A stretch of 49,271 nucleotides of DNA from Paludibacteraceae bacterium (GTDB lineage Bacteria > Bacteroidota > Bacteroidia > Bacteroidales > Paludibacteraceae). Both the position numbers and the translations under genes were made by a program. The notes under the pieces are model-generated. The model worked only from the letters and a program-made list of their open reading frames with translations. It made no database searches and was not told the DNA's origin. The DNA is taken from contig JAFZNG010000027.1 in NCBI GenBank assembly GCA_017551025.1, forward strand, positions 1-49,271, in the 5' to 3' direction. Positions 17,089 through 25,267 of this stretch are shown one piece after another. Numbering within the stretch: position 1 is the first letter of the stretch; the number at the start of each line of letters is the position of its first letter.

Positions 17089-18366
17089 ATGGGAAAGAAA
17101 CCGAAATGTAGTTTTTGTGGACGTGACAACGTGCACTTGTTCTCCGGCAAGGATGGCAGTTATATCTGTCCGGACTGTATCGAGTCCGGTCATCTGCTGC
17201 TGATGGAATCGATGCAGCAGGAGGAAGCTCCCGAACCGCAACCCAAGCCCACGAGTTCGGCCGGTCAACCCGCACCCGACTTTGGCCTGAACCTGGAGAC
17301 CTTGCCGCGTCCGAAGGATATCAAACAGTTCCTCGACCTGTATGTTATCGGACAAGAGGAAGCCAAGAAATACCTGTCTGTAGCGGTATATAACCACTAT
17401 AAGCGCCTGCTGCAGCCTAAGGACGAGAACGAGGTGGAGATCGAGAAGTCGAATATCCTGCTGGTAGGTTCTACCGGTACGGGTAAGACGCTGCTGGCAC
17501 GTACGATCGCTAAGATGCTCAAGGTGCCCTTTGCCATCGTAGATGCTACGGCACTTACTCAGGCGGGTTACGTGGGCGAAGATGTTGAATCCTTGCTTAC
17601 GCGCCTATTGCAGGACTGCAACTACGATATCCCTCAGGCCGAGCGAGGCATCGTTTTTATCGATGAAATCGACAAGATCGCCCGTAAGTCGGAGAATCCG
17701 TCCATCACGCGTGACGTGTCGGGAGAAGGCGTACAGCAGAGCCTGCTGAAGTTGCTGGAAGGTGCCCTGATCAACGTGCCGCCCGAGGGTGGACGCAAGC
17801 ACCCCGAACAGGAGTTCCTGCATGTAGAGACCAAGAATATCCTCTTTATCTGCGGTGGTGCGTTCGACGGCATCGAGAAGAAGATCGCCCAACGAATGAA
17901 TACCCAGGTGGTGGGCTTTGAGGCGCAAGAGCGTAAGCAGAAGATCGACAAGGATAACCTGCTGCAATATATCGCGCCCCACGACCTCAAATCGTTTGGC
18001 CTGATACCCGAGATCATCGGTCGTCTACCGATTATCACGTATCTGCATCCGCTCGACAAACAAGCGCTGCGGAATATCCTGACCGAACCCAAGAATGCCA
18101 TTACCAAGCAGTACGAAAAACTGCTGGAGATGGACGGCATAAAACTTAGTTTTGCCCCCGACATGCTGGACTACATAGTGGATAAGGCAGTCGAGAACAA
18201 ACTGGGTGCCCGTGGTCTGCGCGGACTGATGGAGAGCATCATGATTGACGTCATGTACGAGTTGCCTTCCGATAAGCAGACCGACAGCTTTGAGGTGACA
18301 CGCGAATATGCCGAGAAGAAAATAGAAAAGGCAGATTTTTATAAACTGAAAAACACCGAAGAATAA
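17089..18366 (+). CDS. clpX: ATP-dependent Clp protease ATPase subunit
   Basis: A 425-residue AAA+ unfoldase. The N-terminal zinc-binding domain has Cys7, Cys10, Cys27 and Cys30. The Walker A motif GSTGTGKT starts near residue 127, GYVGEDVES near 162, and Walker [10 protein letters not shown] near 187. Arg-containing sensor motifs and [10 protein letters not shown] follow. It recognises and unfolds substrates for ClpP. It is followed after one base by the pullulanase gene, an unusual neighbour; translation of the two may be coupled. Confidence 0.96.
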   Translation: MGKKPKCSFCGRDNVHLFSGKDGSYICPDCIESGHLLLMESMQQEEAPEPQPKPTSSAGQPAPDFGLNLETLPRPKDIKQFLDLYVIGQEEAKKYLSVAVYNHYKRLLQPKDENEVEIEKSNILLVGSTGTGKTLLARTIAKMLKVPFAIVDATALTQAGYVGEDVESLLTRLLQDCNYDIPQAERGIVFIDEIDKIARKSENPSITRDVSGEGVQQSLLKLLEGALINVPPEGGRKHPEQEFLHVETKNILFICGGAFDGIEKKIAQRMNTQVVGFEAQERKQKIDKDNLLQYIAPHDLKSFGLIPEIIGRLPIITYLHPLDKQALRNILTEPKNAITKQYEKLLEMDGIKLSFAPDMLDYIVDKAVENKLGARGLRGLMESIMIDVMYELPSDKQTDSFEVTREYAEKKIEKADFYKLKNTEE

Positions 18367-18367
18367 T

Positions 18368-20362
18368 ATGAATCGTACCTGGTGCATTTTTATGGCGCTG
18401 ACGCTCGTCAGTTGTGCCGGACAGAAAATGGGACTCGTGACGTCCCCCGCAGATTATCCCGCTAAGCAAGGTTCGCTTCGCGAGTTGGTATATACCCCCG
18501 CTTCCAGCCAGTTCTCGCTCTGGAGTCCGGGTGCTAAGGCTGTCGTGCTGCGCATCTATGCCGACCAAGAGACGACCGAGCCGCTTCGTCAGGTCAAGAT
18601 GCGTCGTCAGGAGGACGGCTCCTGGACGGCTACCGTCAAGGGTGACCTGAAAGGCCGCTACTACACCTTCCAGGTGCAACAACCGCTCTCTCGCTGGAAA
18701 CTCCACGAGACGCCCGGTATCTTTGCTACCGCCGTAGGTGTCAATGGTCGCCGTGCTGCCATCATTGATATGCGCGAGACTGACCCGGAGGGTTGGCAAG
18801 AGGACCGTCGTCCCGCACTTCGTGGGGCACAGGATGCCATCGTCTATGAGATGCACCATCGGGACTATTCGATTCATCCCTCTTCGGGTATTCAGCATCG
18901 CGGTAAGTTCCTGGCGCTGACCGAACCCGGTACGCGCTCGCCGGAGGGTATGAAGACCGGTATCGACCATTTGGTCGAACTGGGCGTTACCCACGTACAG
19001 ATCCTGCCGAGCTATGACTATGCGTCGGTAGATGAAGCGCATCCCGAGCGTCCGCAATACAACTGGGGTTACGACCCGCAGAACTATAACGTGCCCGAGG
19101 GATCCTATGCCACGGATGCTGCGGATCCGGCATGCCGTATTCGCGAACTCAAGCAGATGATCCAGGCGCTGCATAAGGCCGGCATCCGCGTCATTATGGA
19201 CGTCGTGTACAACCACACGTTCGACGTTGAGAACAGTGCCTTCACCCAGACTTGCCCGGATTATTTCTACCGCCTCACGCCGGACGGCCATCTGGGCAAT
19301 GCCTCTGGCTGCGGCAACGAGACGGCCTCCGAACGCGAGATGATGCATCGTTATATCGTCGAGTCGGCGCGCTACTGGGTAGAAGAGTACCATATGGACG
19401 GTTTCCGCTTCGATTTGATGGGTATTCACGACCAGGCTACGATGCGCGATGTGCGCCGCATGTTGGATAGTATCGACCCCTCGCTGTTGCTCTATGGCGA
19501 AGGATGGGCTGCGGGCAGTCCGCTCTTGGACTATAACCAGCTGGCGATGAAAGCCCTCATGCCGAACCTGCCGGGTATCGGTGCGTTCTGCGACGATATG
19601 CGTGACGCTATCCGTGGTCCGTTCCATGATGATCATCAGGCAGCCTTCCTGGATGCCCAACCCGGCCACGAAGAGTCGATTAAGTTCGGTCTGGTAGGTT
19701 GTATCGCCCATCCGGATATCGACATGAACAAGGTCAACTACTCACGTCAACCCTGGACGCTCCAGCCGACGCAGTCGATCAACTACGTCTCCTGCCACGA
19801 CGATATGATGCTTACCGACCGTCTGCGTGCGTCTATCGCATTGCAGCCGGGTGAGATGGAGCGTCTGGACAAACTGGCACAGACGACCGTGCTGACCAGC
19901 CAGGGTATCCCGTTCCTGTGGGCAGGCGAAGAAGTGATGCGCGATAAGAAAGGAGTGCACAATAGTTACAATTCTCCCGATTCCATCAACCAAATCGACT
20001 GGTCGCTCAAGCACCGTAACCAGGACCTCTTCCGCTACTATCAGGGACTCATAGCGCTGCGTAAAGCCCATCCGGCTTTCCGTCTGGGCGATGCCGAACT
20101 GGTGCGCCGTCATATGCATTTCCTGCCGGCCGAGGAGGGTGTGGTGGCTTTTGTGCTGCGCGAGCATGCCGGTGGCGATGCGTGGGAAGATATCGTGGTT
20201 ATCTTGAATAGCCGTCGCGAGGCGGTACAGGTCGCTCTGCCGGAAGGCAAATCGTTCATCGCCGTCTGTGCGGACGGACAATGCCCGTGCAACGGCACTC
20301 AAATGGCATATACCGCTGCGGCTATCGTTTCACCTCAATCAGCACTAATTCTCCACGATTGA
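18368..20362 (+). CDS. pulA: Type I pullulanase-like GH13 lipoprotein
   Basis: The 664-residue product has a lipoprotein signal (LTLVSCAG, acylated Cys16), a CBM48-like domain (~40-130) and a GH13 catalytic domain. YNWGYDPQNYNVPEGSY (~234) is the pullulanase signature. The four GH13 regions are visible: DVVYNHTF (~278), GFRFDLMG with the Asp nucleophile (~345), LYGEGW with the acid/base Glu (~376), and YVSCHDD (~474). It should cleave alpha-1,6 links in pullulan, starch or glycogen, anchored to a membrane facing the periplasm or cell surface. It overlaps the next start by one base (TGATG). Confidence 0.92.
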   Translation: MNRTWCIFMALTLVSCAGQKMGLVTSPADYPAKQGSLRELVYTPASSQFSLWSPGAKAVVLRIYADQETTEPLRQVKMRRQEDGSWTATVKGDLKGRYYTFQVQQPLSRWKLHETPGIFATAVGVNGRRAAIIDMRETDPEGWQEDRRPALRGAQDAIVYEMHHRDYSIHPSSGIQHRGKFLALTEPGTRSPEGMKTGIDHLVELGVTHVQILPSYDYASVDEAHPERPQYNWGYDPQNYNVPEGSYATDAADPACRIRELKQMIQALHKAGIRVIMDVVYNHTFDVENSAFTQTCPDYFYRLTPDGHLGNASGCGNETASEREMMHRYIVESARYWVEEYHMDGFRFDLMGIHDQATMRDVRRMLDSIDPSLLLYGEGWAAGSPLLDYNQLAMKALMPNLPGIGAFCDDMRDAIRGPFHDDHQAAFLDAQPGHEESIKFGLVGCIAHPDIDMNKVNYSRQPWTLQPTQSINYVSCHDDMMLTDRLRASIALQPGEMERLDKLAQTTVLTSQGIPFLWAGEEVMRDKKGVHNSYNSPDSINQIDWSLKHRNQDLFRYYQGLIALRKAHPAFRLGDAELVRRHMHFLPAEEGVVAFVLREHAGGDAWEDIVVILNSRREAVQVALPEGKSFIAVCADGQCPCNGTQMAYTAAAIVSPQSALILHD

Positions 20363-21021
20363 TGAGACGGCATCTACTGCTCATACTACTGCTTCTTCCA
20401 TTCCTAAGCGGAGTGGCACAAGCCGAGACGCGCCGCGAACGCACGTTGATGCCCAGCGAGTTGCGTATCGGGTGGGGTGATATGTTGTTCGAGACGCTTA
20501 TGTGGCATAATCCCAAGTCGGTTATTACCACGATGCCTGCCTCCTATCGGCGTACCTATGCCGAGAACTATCGCTACCATCAGCACCTCTTCCTGGAGTA
20601 CCAGTACCGTTTCAATTACTGGTTTGGTCTGGGTGGTATGATGGATCTGGGCGAAGTAGGTTGGGATCAGGTGACGCGTGACGGTACGGGCTTGGAATTG
20701 ATGCGTGATCCGGGACATTATTTCTATAATCTCACCATCATGCCTACCGTGCGTTTTACCTACTACCATCACGACCATGTGAATCTCTATTCCGGCTTGG
20801 GGTTGGGCATGGTTATCAACGGTGGAACCGAACAAAACGTCCATGGCAACCGTACCGAACTGGGTGCTGCGATCAATCTGACGGCCTTTGGCGTGAGTGC
20901 CAATTACAAGCGTTTCTTTATGGCTGTTGAGTTGGGCGGACTGTACGGACTGCGCAATACCAATACGATTTATATGGCCTCTTCGCGTATCTTTACCGCG
21001 TCGATAGGCGTGCGATTCTAA
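20362..21021 (+). CDS. Small outer-membrane beta-barrel-like protein
   Basis: The ATG at 20362 overlaps the pullulanase TGA. It begins with a clear signal peptide (MRRHLLLILLLLPFL, cut near AQA-ETR). The 219-residue product has alternating hydrophobic/aromatic strands such as FLEYQYRFNYWFGLGG, RFTYYHHDHVNLYSGLGLGM and a C-terminal strand ending in FTASIGVRF. This pattern and the final aromatic residue fit an eight-stranded outer-membrane barrel. I do not recognise a named family. Its operon position suggests an envelope role, possibly linked to the lipoproteins that follow. Confidence 0.7.
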   Translation: MRRHLLLILLLLPFLSGVAQAETRRERTLMPSELRIGWGDMLFETLMWHNPKSVITTMPASYRRTYAENYRYHQHLFLEYQYRFNYWFGLGGMMDLGEVGWDQVTRDGTGLELMRDPGHYFYNLTIMPTVRFTYYHHDHVNLYSGLGLGMVINGGTEQNVHGNRTELGAAINLTAFGVSANYKRFFMAVELGGLYGLRNTNTIYMASSRIFTASIGVRF

Positions 21022-21040
21022 TCTATTGAAAACGGAAAGG

Positions 21041-22366
21041 ATGAAATTGAAAAGCATCATATTATCGCTCGTAATTCTCGGTCTGACGGCTTGCCGGTTC
21101 GGCCGGGAAGAGGTGATGGATTTTACCCAAGTGACCGGTCTCGACTCTACGATGTTTCGCGTTACGGCTCAGCACGAGATAGATCTTACGTCCGGATTCC
21201 CTACCGACTGCTACCTGCCGGATGGTACCCGCATCAACGAGTATGCGGATGACGACCCGATGGAATCGGGTGTTCAGTCGCGTAAGACCAGTTCGGTCAC
21301 GGGTACGGCTATCGTGCAGAGCCTGCTCGATTGGGGCAATGGCAAAAAGGTGATCGAGGTGGTAGGTACGTATAAGAGTTTTGATACCGATCTGATGCCG
21401 ATTACGCTTTCCGGTAAGGTGATGCTGCCTGTCGGACGCAAACCCAAGCGCATGATCCTGGTTAGCCACTATACCGTCGGCAGCAATGCCGAGGCACCGA
21501 GCAATGCCTTCTCGCTGGAGGGTGTGCTGGTGAAGATGGGTTACGGATTGGTGATCCCTGATTACCTAGGCTATGGTGTGACGGCCGATAAGATCCATCC
21601 CTATCTCTGTATGGATATTACGGCGCTGAACGTCGTGGATATGTGGTTGGCGGTCAAGCCGTGGCTTAAGGCGGTAGGTATGGAACCCGAGCATGAGGAG
21701 ATCAACCTCATGGGCTATTCCCAGGGTGGTGCCACGACGATGGCGGTATTACGACTGATTGAAATGCTGTACAACGATCCGAAGTTGGATTCCTACGTAC
21801 CGGTGCATCGTGTCTTTGCCGGAGGTGGTCCGTACGACGTGAAGGCCACGTATGAACGGTTCGTCAATACCGATACGGCGGGCTATCCGGTGGCGGTACC
21901 GCTGGTGCTGCAGGGCATGATAGCGGGCTACGGGATCGATGTGAAGATGACGGAGATGGTACAACCCTGGTTGTGCGCCAAAGTGGATGAATGGATCAAT
22001 TCCAAGCGCTATTCTACCGGTCAGATCAATACGTTCATCGGTACCAAGGTGACCCACGAACTGCTGACGGCCGAGGCGATGGCACAGACTTCGGATAAGG
22101 TGGCCGAACTGTACAAGGCCATGACCGACAACTCCATCATCGCCTACGATTGGGATCCGAAGGCACCTATCTACATGATGCACTCGATGGATGACGAGAC
22201 GGTGCCGTATACCAATGCCGTGAACGCCAAGAATAGATGGCACAATGCCAATATAGAGTACAACTTCGGCCACTATGGTTCGCACGTGCGGACCTGTCTA
22301 CGCTTTATCTATTCGGTGCAGACCCTGCTGGAGGAAGAAGAAAAAGAAAGGGGGCAGTATGAGTAA
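21041..22366 (+). CDS. Alpha/beta hydrolase lipoprotein, secretory lipase-like
   Basis: I chose the ATG at 21041, preceded by a purine-rich GGAAAGG, rather than the TTG at 21026. It gives a lipoprotein signal with lipobox LTAC. The 441-residue product has the nucleophile elbow GYSQGG (Ser227), a probable catalytic Asp in SMDDETVP (~383) and His in HYGSH (~412), and an N-terminal region with ILVSHYTVGSNAEAPS. This matches the secretory lipase-like subgroup of alpha/beta hydrolases. The substrate could be a lipid or another ester. Its TAA stop at 22364 is the first codon of a heptamer array, and the next gene starts 5 bp before it. Confidence 0.82.
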   Translation: MKLKSIILSLVILGLTACRFGREEVMDFTQVTGLDSTMFRVTAQHEIDLTSGFPTDCYLPDGTRINEYADDDPMESGVQSRKTSSVTGTAIVQSLLDWGNGKKVIEVVGTYKSFDTDLMPITLSGKVMLPVGRKPKRMILVSHYTVGSNAEAPSNAFSLEGVLVKMGYGLVIPDYLGYGVTADKIHPYLCMDITALNVVDMWLAVKPWLKAVGMEPEHEEINLMGYSQGGATTMAVLRLIEMLYNDPKLDSYVPVHRVFAGGGPYDVKATYERFVNTDTAGYPVAVPLVLQGMIAGYGIDVKMTEMVQPWLCAKVDEWINSKRYSTGQINTFIGTKVTHELLTAEAMAQTSDKVAELYKAMTDNSIIAYDWDPKAPIYMMHSMDDETVPYTNAVNAKNRWHNANIEYNFGHYGSHVRTCLRFIYSVQTLLEEEEKERGQYE

Positions 22367-23306
22367 AGGTGAATGGCTAAAGGCGAAAGGCGAAAGGTTA
22401 ATGGTTATCGGTTTCCTTTCGATGCACATTTTTCAATTTTTAATGCCGTCATGTAAGCCCTTGCCTACCTTTGAGACCGACGGCGTGACCATCTCGTCCG
22501 AGACGCGTGTGCTGTCCTCGGGCTTTGTGGAGCAACGTTTCTCTACCGACCGGGATGCGTATTATCTCATCGGTATCGAGCCGATACGTATGGGCTATAA
22601 TCCCCTGAATTCGGAGAACCAGAAGCAGTTTATGACCCTGGAGTTGGATTCTGCGTATGCGGAGTATCTCGATTGGCGCAAGCAATTGCTGCAGCAGGGT
22701 GAGTTTACCATTGCCTCCTTTGCCAGCCATAGTCTGCAGTATGGTGAGACCGACTATTTCTTTACGGGTCTTAAGCCCGGCACCGACTATTGGGTGTATG
22801 CTTTTGTGGTCGATCCCGAGAAGATGCAACCAAAGGGTAAATTACACCTGGTTAGCGTGCGGACCATGGACCAAAGTACCGTGGATGTGCATTTCGAATA
22901 CCGCGTGAAGTCCGGTTGGGATTATATCTATCCGCTCGACTCTACGGGACAGCATATCCAGGCCCATTTCCCTTATGTGCAGGCGCAGGTGGACAGTATG
23001 ACGATCGTGCGGTCGGGTAAGACGCCGCAACAGTTCTTCGCGGATAGCTTGAACTATATGCTCGCGCATCCTCAGGAGGCGGATGTACTCTACGGCGTTT
23101 ACGCACGCGACTTCCGTTACTGGTTGTTCGAAGAGGTAATCATGGGACGGATAGATATTGATGATTGTACGATCTATACAGCTATGGCCGGTTTTGACGG
23201 CCTCATATGCCATCCTACTATCTATAAGTTCCATTTCAGTCCCGAACAGGAATTGTACCGATACGACACCGACTCCACCAATCTGGTGAAGTCGGGTACG
23301 TGGTAA
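22359..23306 (+). CDS. Unknown lipoprotein with a fibronectin III-like region
   Basis: The ATG at 22359 overlaps the upstream stop by 8 bp and follows the purine run GAAAGGGGG; an ATG at 22401 is the alternative. Either gives a hydrophobic segment ending in the lipobox LMPSC. With the first start, the charged n-region (KGEWLKAKGERL) is encoded by heptamer repeat. The rest has a fibronectin-like stretch around LKPGTDYWVYAFVVDPE and is otherwise unrecognised (315 residues). It probably sits in the outer membrane with the upstream hydrolase and barrel protein. The stop TAA at 23304 opens another heptamer array. Confidence 0.75.
   Translation: MSKGEWLKAKGERLMVIGFLSMHIFQFLMPSCKPLPTFETDGVTISSETRVLSSGFVEQRFSTDRDAYYLIGIEPIRMGYNPLNSENQKQFMTLELDSAYAEYLDWRKQLLQQGEFTIASFASHSLQYGETDYFFTGLKPGTDYWVYAFVVDPEKMQPKGKLHLVSVRTMDQSTVDVHFEYRVKSGWDYIYPLDSTGQHIQAHFPYVQAQVDSMTIVRSGKTPQQFFADSLNYMLAHPQEADVLYGVYARDFRYWLFEEVIMGRIDIDDCTIYTAMAGFDGLICHPTIYKFHFSPEQELYRYDTDSTNLVKSGTW
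22364..22405 (+). repeat. Six-unit heptamer array across a gene junction
   Basis: Units taaaggt, gaatggc, taaaggc, gaaaggc, gaaaggt, taatggt. The array starts with the TAA stop of the hydrolase and covers the coding sequence for the n-region of the next lipoprotein. Confidence 0.9.
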
Positions 23307-23345
23307 TGGCGAATGGCTAATGGCTAATGGCTAAAGGCTAAAGTT
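23304..23345. repeat. Six-unit heptamer array between converging genes
   Basis: Units taatggc, gaatggc, taatggc, taatggc, taaaggc, taaagtt. It begins at the TAA of the lipoprotein gene and reaches into the stop codon of the rhomboid gene on the other strand (23344-23346), so it fills the whole spacer. Confidence 0.92.
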
Positions 23346-24069
23346 ATAGCTTCCGCTGATAGTGATAGTCTTTCCATCGATCGTCGGTGCTGTCGTCATC
23401 CGTGCCCCGCAGACGATGCCAGAAGGCTTTTACTTTCTGTTCACCATAACGCCAGTAGAGCAGCACGAGCAGGCCGAAGACCATACCGCCCAGGTGGGCG
23501 AAGTGGGCTACGTGGTCGGCGCTGGTGATACCTGTGATGGTTCCCAGTCCGGCCATGAGTTCGATAATGGCATATCCTATAACAAGGATGCGCGCGCGTA
23601 TAGGAATCGGGATAAAGAGGATAAACATCCTTACTTCCGGGAATAGCCATCCGAAGGCCAGCAGGATGCCGAATACGGCACCCGAGGCACCGATGGTTAC
23701 CAGTTGTTCTGCCAGGTAGGGGTAGGCGGCTATCTCACGACCGAACATACCCATCCATACCAATTCCTGCGCCAGGGCGGCTCCCAATCCGCAGATGAGG
23801 TAGTAGATGATAAACTTCTTCTCGCCCCATTCGCGCTCCAGCACGGGCGCGAACATCAGCACCGCAAACATATTAAAGAATATATGATCGAAGCCGGCGT
23901 GCATGAACATATAGGTCACGGGTTGCCACCAGTGGAAACTGTCCGCCGTCCAATAATGCAGACCCAATACCTGGTCCAGATCTACTCCGAACGGACGAAG
24001 CGAACTTAGAAAAAAGACAATAATGTTAAGCAACAACAGGTTGCGCGTAATAGTCGGTAATCTTCTCAT
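23344..24069 (-). CDS. Rhomboid family intramembrane serine protease
   Basis: A 241-residue membrane protein with six or more hydrophobic segments. The catalytic Ser is in GASGAVFG (~128) and the His in HFAHLGGMVFG (~190). The HAGFDHIFFNMFA segment near residue 55 is the family's conserved loop and helix. It cleaves membrane proteins within or near the bilayer; its targets are not predictable. The -7 box TACTTTTG lies only 9 nt upstream of the start codon, so the mRNA may be nearly leaderless. Confidence 0.92.
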   Translation of the reverse strand: MRRLPTITRNLLLLNIIVFFLSSLRPFGVDLDQVLGLHYWTADSFHWWQPVTYMFMHAGFDHIFFNMFAVLMFAPVLEREWGEKKFIIYYLICGLGAALAQELVWMGMFGREIAAYPYLAEQLVTIGASGAVFGILLAFGWLFPEVRMFILFIPIPIRARILVIGYAIIELMAGLGTITGITSADHVAHFAHLGGMVFGLLVLLYWRYGEQKVKAFWHRLRGTDDDSTDDRWKDYHYQRKL

Positions 24070-24077
24070 AACGGCTG

Positions 24078-24085
24078 CAAAAGTA
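24078..24085 (-). promoter_or_regulatory. -7 box of the rhomboid gene
   Basis: The complement reads TACTTTTG, a match to TAnnTTTG. No TTG lies at the usual 20-nt spacing. The start codon at 24069 is close enough that transcription would begin at or just before it. Confidence 0.55.
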
Positions 24086-24178
24086 CTATTTTTTTCGCAA
24101 ATATCCTTACAAAAATCGTGCTTTTTAGTAAAAAAAGCCGTTTTTGGCAGAAAAAAAGCATTTTTTTTGCATTTTTTC

Positions 24179-24209
24179 TTGGTTGTATCATATTTTTGTC
24201 GTATCTTTG
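24179..24209 (+). promoter_or_regulatory. Promoter of the HU gene
   Basis: TTG (24179-24181), 20 nt, TATCTTTG (24202-24209): a full match to the Bacteroidota pair. The leader to the start codon at 24287 is about 70 nt. Confidence 0.88.
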
Positions 24210-24219
24210 CACTTGCAAT

Positions 24220-24262
24220 TGCGGGTCATGTGCCCGCAGGGTAAGAAATTAAACGTTTAATT
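24220..24262 (+). promoter_or_regulatory. Hairpin and palindrome in the HU leader
   Basis: tgcggg (24220-24225) pairs with cccgca (24233-24238), plus a T-G pair, around a short loop. A perfect 16-bp palindrome, aattaaacgtttaatt, follows at 24247-24262. Both are between the promoter and the start codon. They could be sites for feedback control by HU or another regulator; this is inference. Confidence 0.5.
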
Positions 24263-24286
24263 ATTAATTATTAAAACTTATTTTGT

Positions 24287-24550
24287 ATGAATAAGACTGG
24301 ACTTGTTGAAGCAGTAGCTCTGAAGGCTAATGTTTCGAAGGCAGAGGCTGCTAAGGTTGTTGACGCAGCTATCGAGGCTGTTGTAGAAGGCCTGAAGAAA
24401 GACGGTAAGGTAGAGGTTGTAGGTTTTGCATCTCTTAAGGTTGCTGAGCGTGGTGAGCGCAAGGGTATCAACCCGCTGACCAAGCAGGCTATCGTTATCC
24501 CCGCTAAGAAGGTCGTTAAGTTCAAAGCCGGCTCGAAGCTCGCTTTCTAA
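24287..24550 (+). CDS. hup: HU family DNA-binding protein
   Basis: An 87-residue basic protein of usual HU length. It starts MNKTGLVEAVALKANVSKAE, and has the dimer helices and the GFASLKVAERGERKGINP region that forms the DNA-bending arm; RKGINP is the well-known arm motif. It compacts and bends DNA as a dimer. It is a single-gene unit with its own promoter and a strong terminator. Codon use is strongly biased, as for an abundant protein. Confidence 0.95.
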   Translation: MNKTGLVEAVALKANVSKAEAAKVVDAAIEAVVEGLKKDGKVEVVGFASLKVAERGERKGINPLTKQAIVIPAKKVVKFKAGSKLAF

Positions 24551-24569
24551 ACTTTACAACTATGCATAA

Positions 24570-24599
24570 ACGAGTTGCTCGCATGGGCAACTCGTTTTT
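24570..24599 (+). terminator. Intrinsic terminator after the HU gene
   Basis: acgagttgc (24570-24578) pairs perfectly with gcaactcgt (24587-24595) around an 8-nt loop and is followed by a run of five T. This is the clearest intrinsic terminator in the window. Confidence 0.9.
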
Positions 24600-24667
24600 G
24601 CGTGAGCGCTTGCGCGCGGACGCGTCGCGTAGCGTATAAATAGGTATTAGTTTTTTTAGGTCAAAAT

Positions 24668-25246
24668 ATGTTGAATATCATTCTTTGCGGTGCACCCGGT
24701 AGTGGTAAGGGAACGCAATCGCAATATATAGTGGAGAAATTCGGACTGCAACACCTCTCTACGGGTGATGTGCTGCGTGCCGAAATAGCGAGCGGCAGCA
24801 AACTGGGTGTACATATCGACGCCCTCATCTCGCGTGGTAATCTGGTGCCGGACGATATGATGTACGGTGTGATCGACAATTACTTCCGCACCCTGCCTAA
24901 GGATTGCAAGGGCATTATCCTGGATGGTTATCCTCGTACGGTGCCGCAGGCTGAGGCGCTGACCGAACTGCTTAAGAAATATAAGATGGACGCCATCATG
25001 ATTGACCTGCTCGTAGATGAGCAACTGCTGATCCAGCGACTCATCGAGCGTGGCAAGGTGAGTGGTCGTGCGGATGATAACCTGAATACGATTCGCCACC
25101 GCATTGCCGTTTATCACAATCAGACGGAGCCTATCGCCCATTATTACCTCCACCATGGCAACTACTGCCCGGTGAACGGTAATCATAGCGTAGAGGATGT
25201 GTTCCTCCAGATCGAGAACATCATCCGCCGCGAAACCAAAAAATAA
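24668..25246 (+). CDS. adk: Adenylate kinase
   Basis: A 192-residue enzyme that balances ATP, ADP and AMP. The P-loop GAPGSGKGTQ starts at residue 7, the AMP site LSTGDVLRAE near 34, and LDGYPRT near 85. The LID is the short form without the zinc-binding insert, as usual in Bacteroidota. The next gene, obgE, starts 21 bp downstream. Confidence 0.96.
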   Translation: MLNIILCGAPGSGKGTQSQYIVEKFGLQHLSTGDVLRAEIASGSKLGVHIDALISRGNLVPDDMMYGVIDNYFRTLPKDCKGIILDGYPRTVPQAEALTELLKKYKMDAIMIDLLVDEQLLIQRLIERGKVSGRADDNLNTIRHRIAVYHNQTEPIAHYYLHHGNYCPVNGNHSVEDVFLQIENIIRRETKK

Positions 25247-25267
25247 TTACCCATAACCCATCCACTC

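Noticed and set aside
15266-17275. 669-codon open frame on the minus strand opposite the CoA-transferase and clpP genes
   Set aside because: It runs antisense to two certain genes, has no recognisable domain or promoter, and is explained by codon bias.
24600-24640. GC-rich stretch after the HU terminator as a replication or attachment site
   Set aside because: It has short palindromes only, with no DnaA boxes, no direct repeats and no integrase gene.
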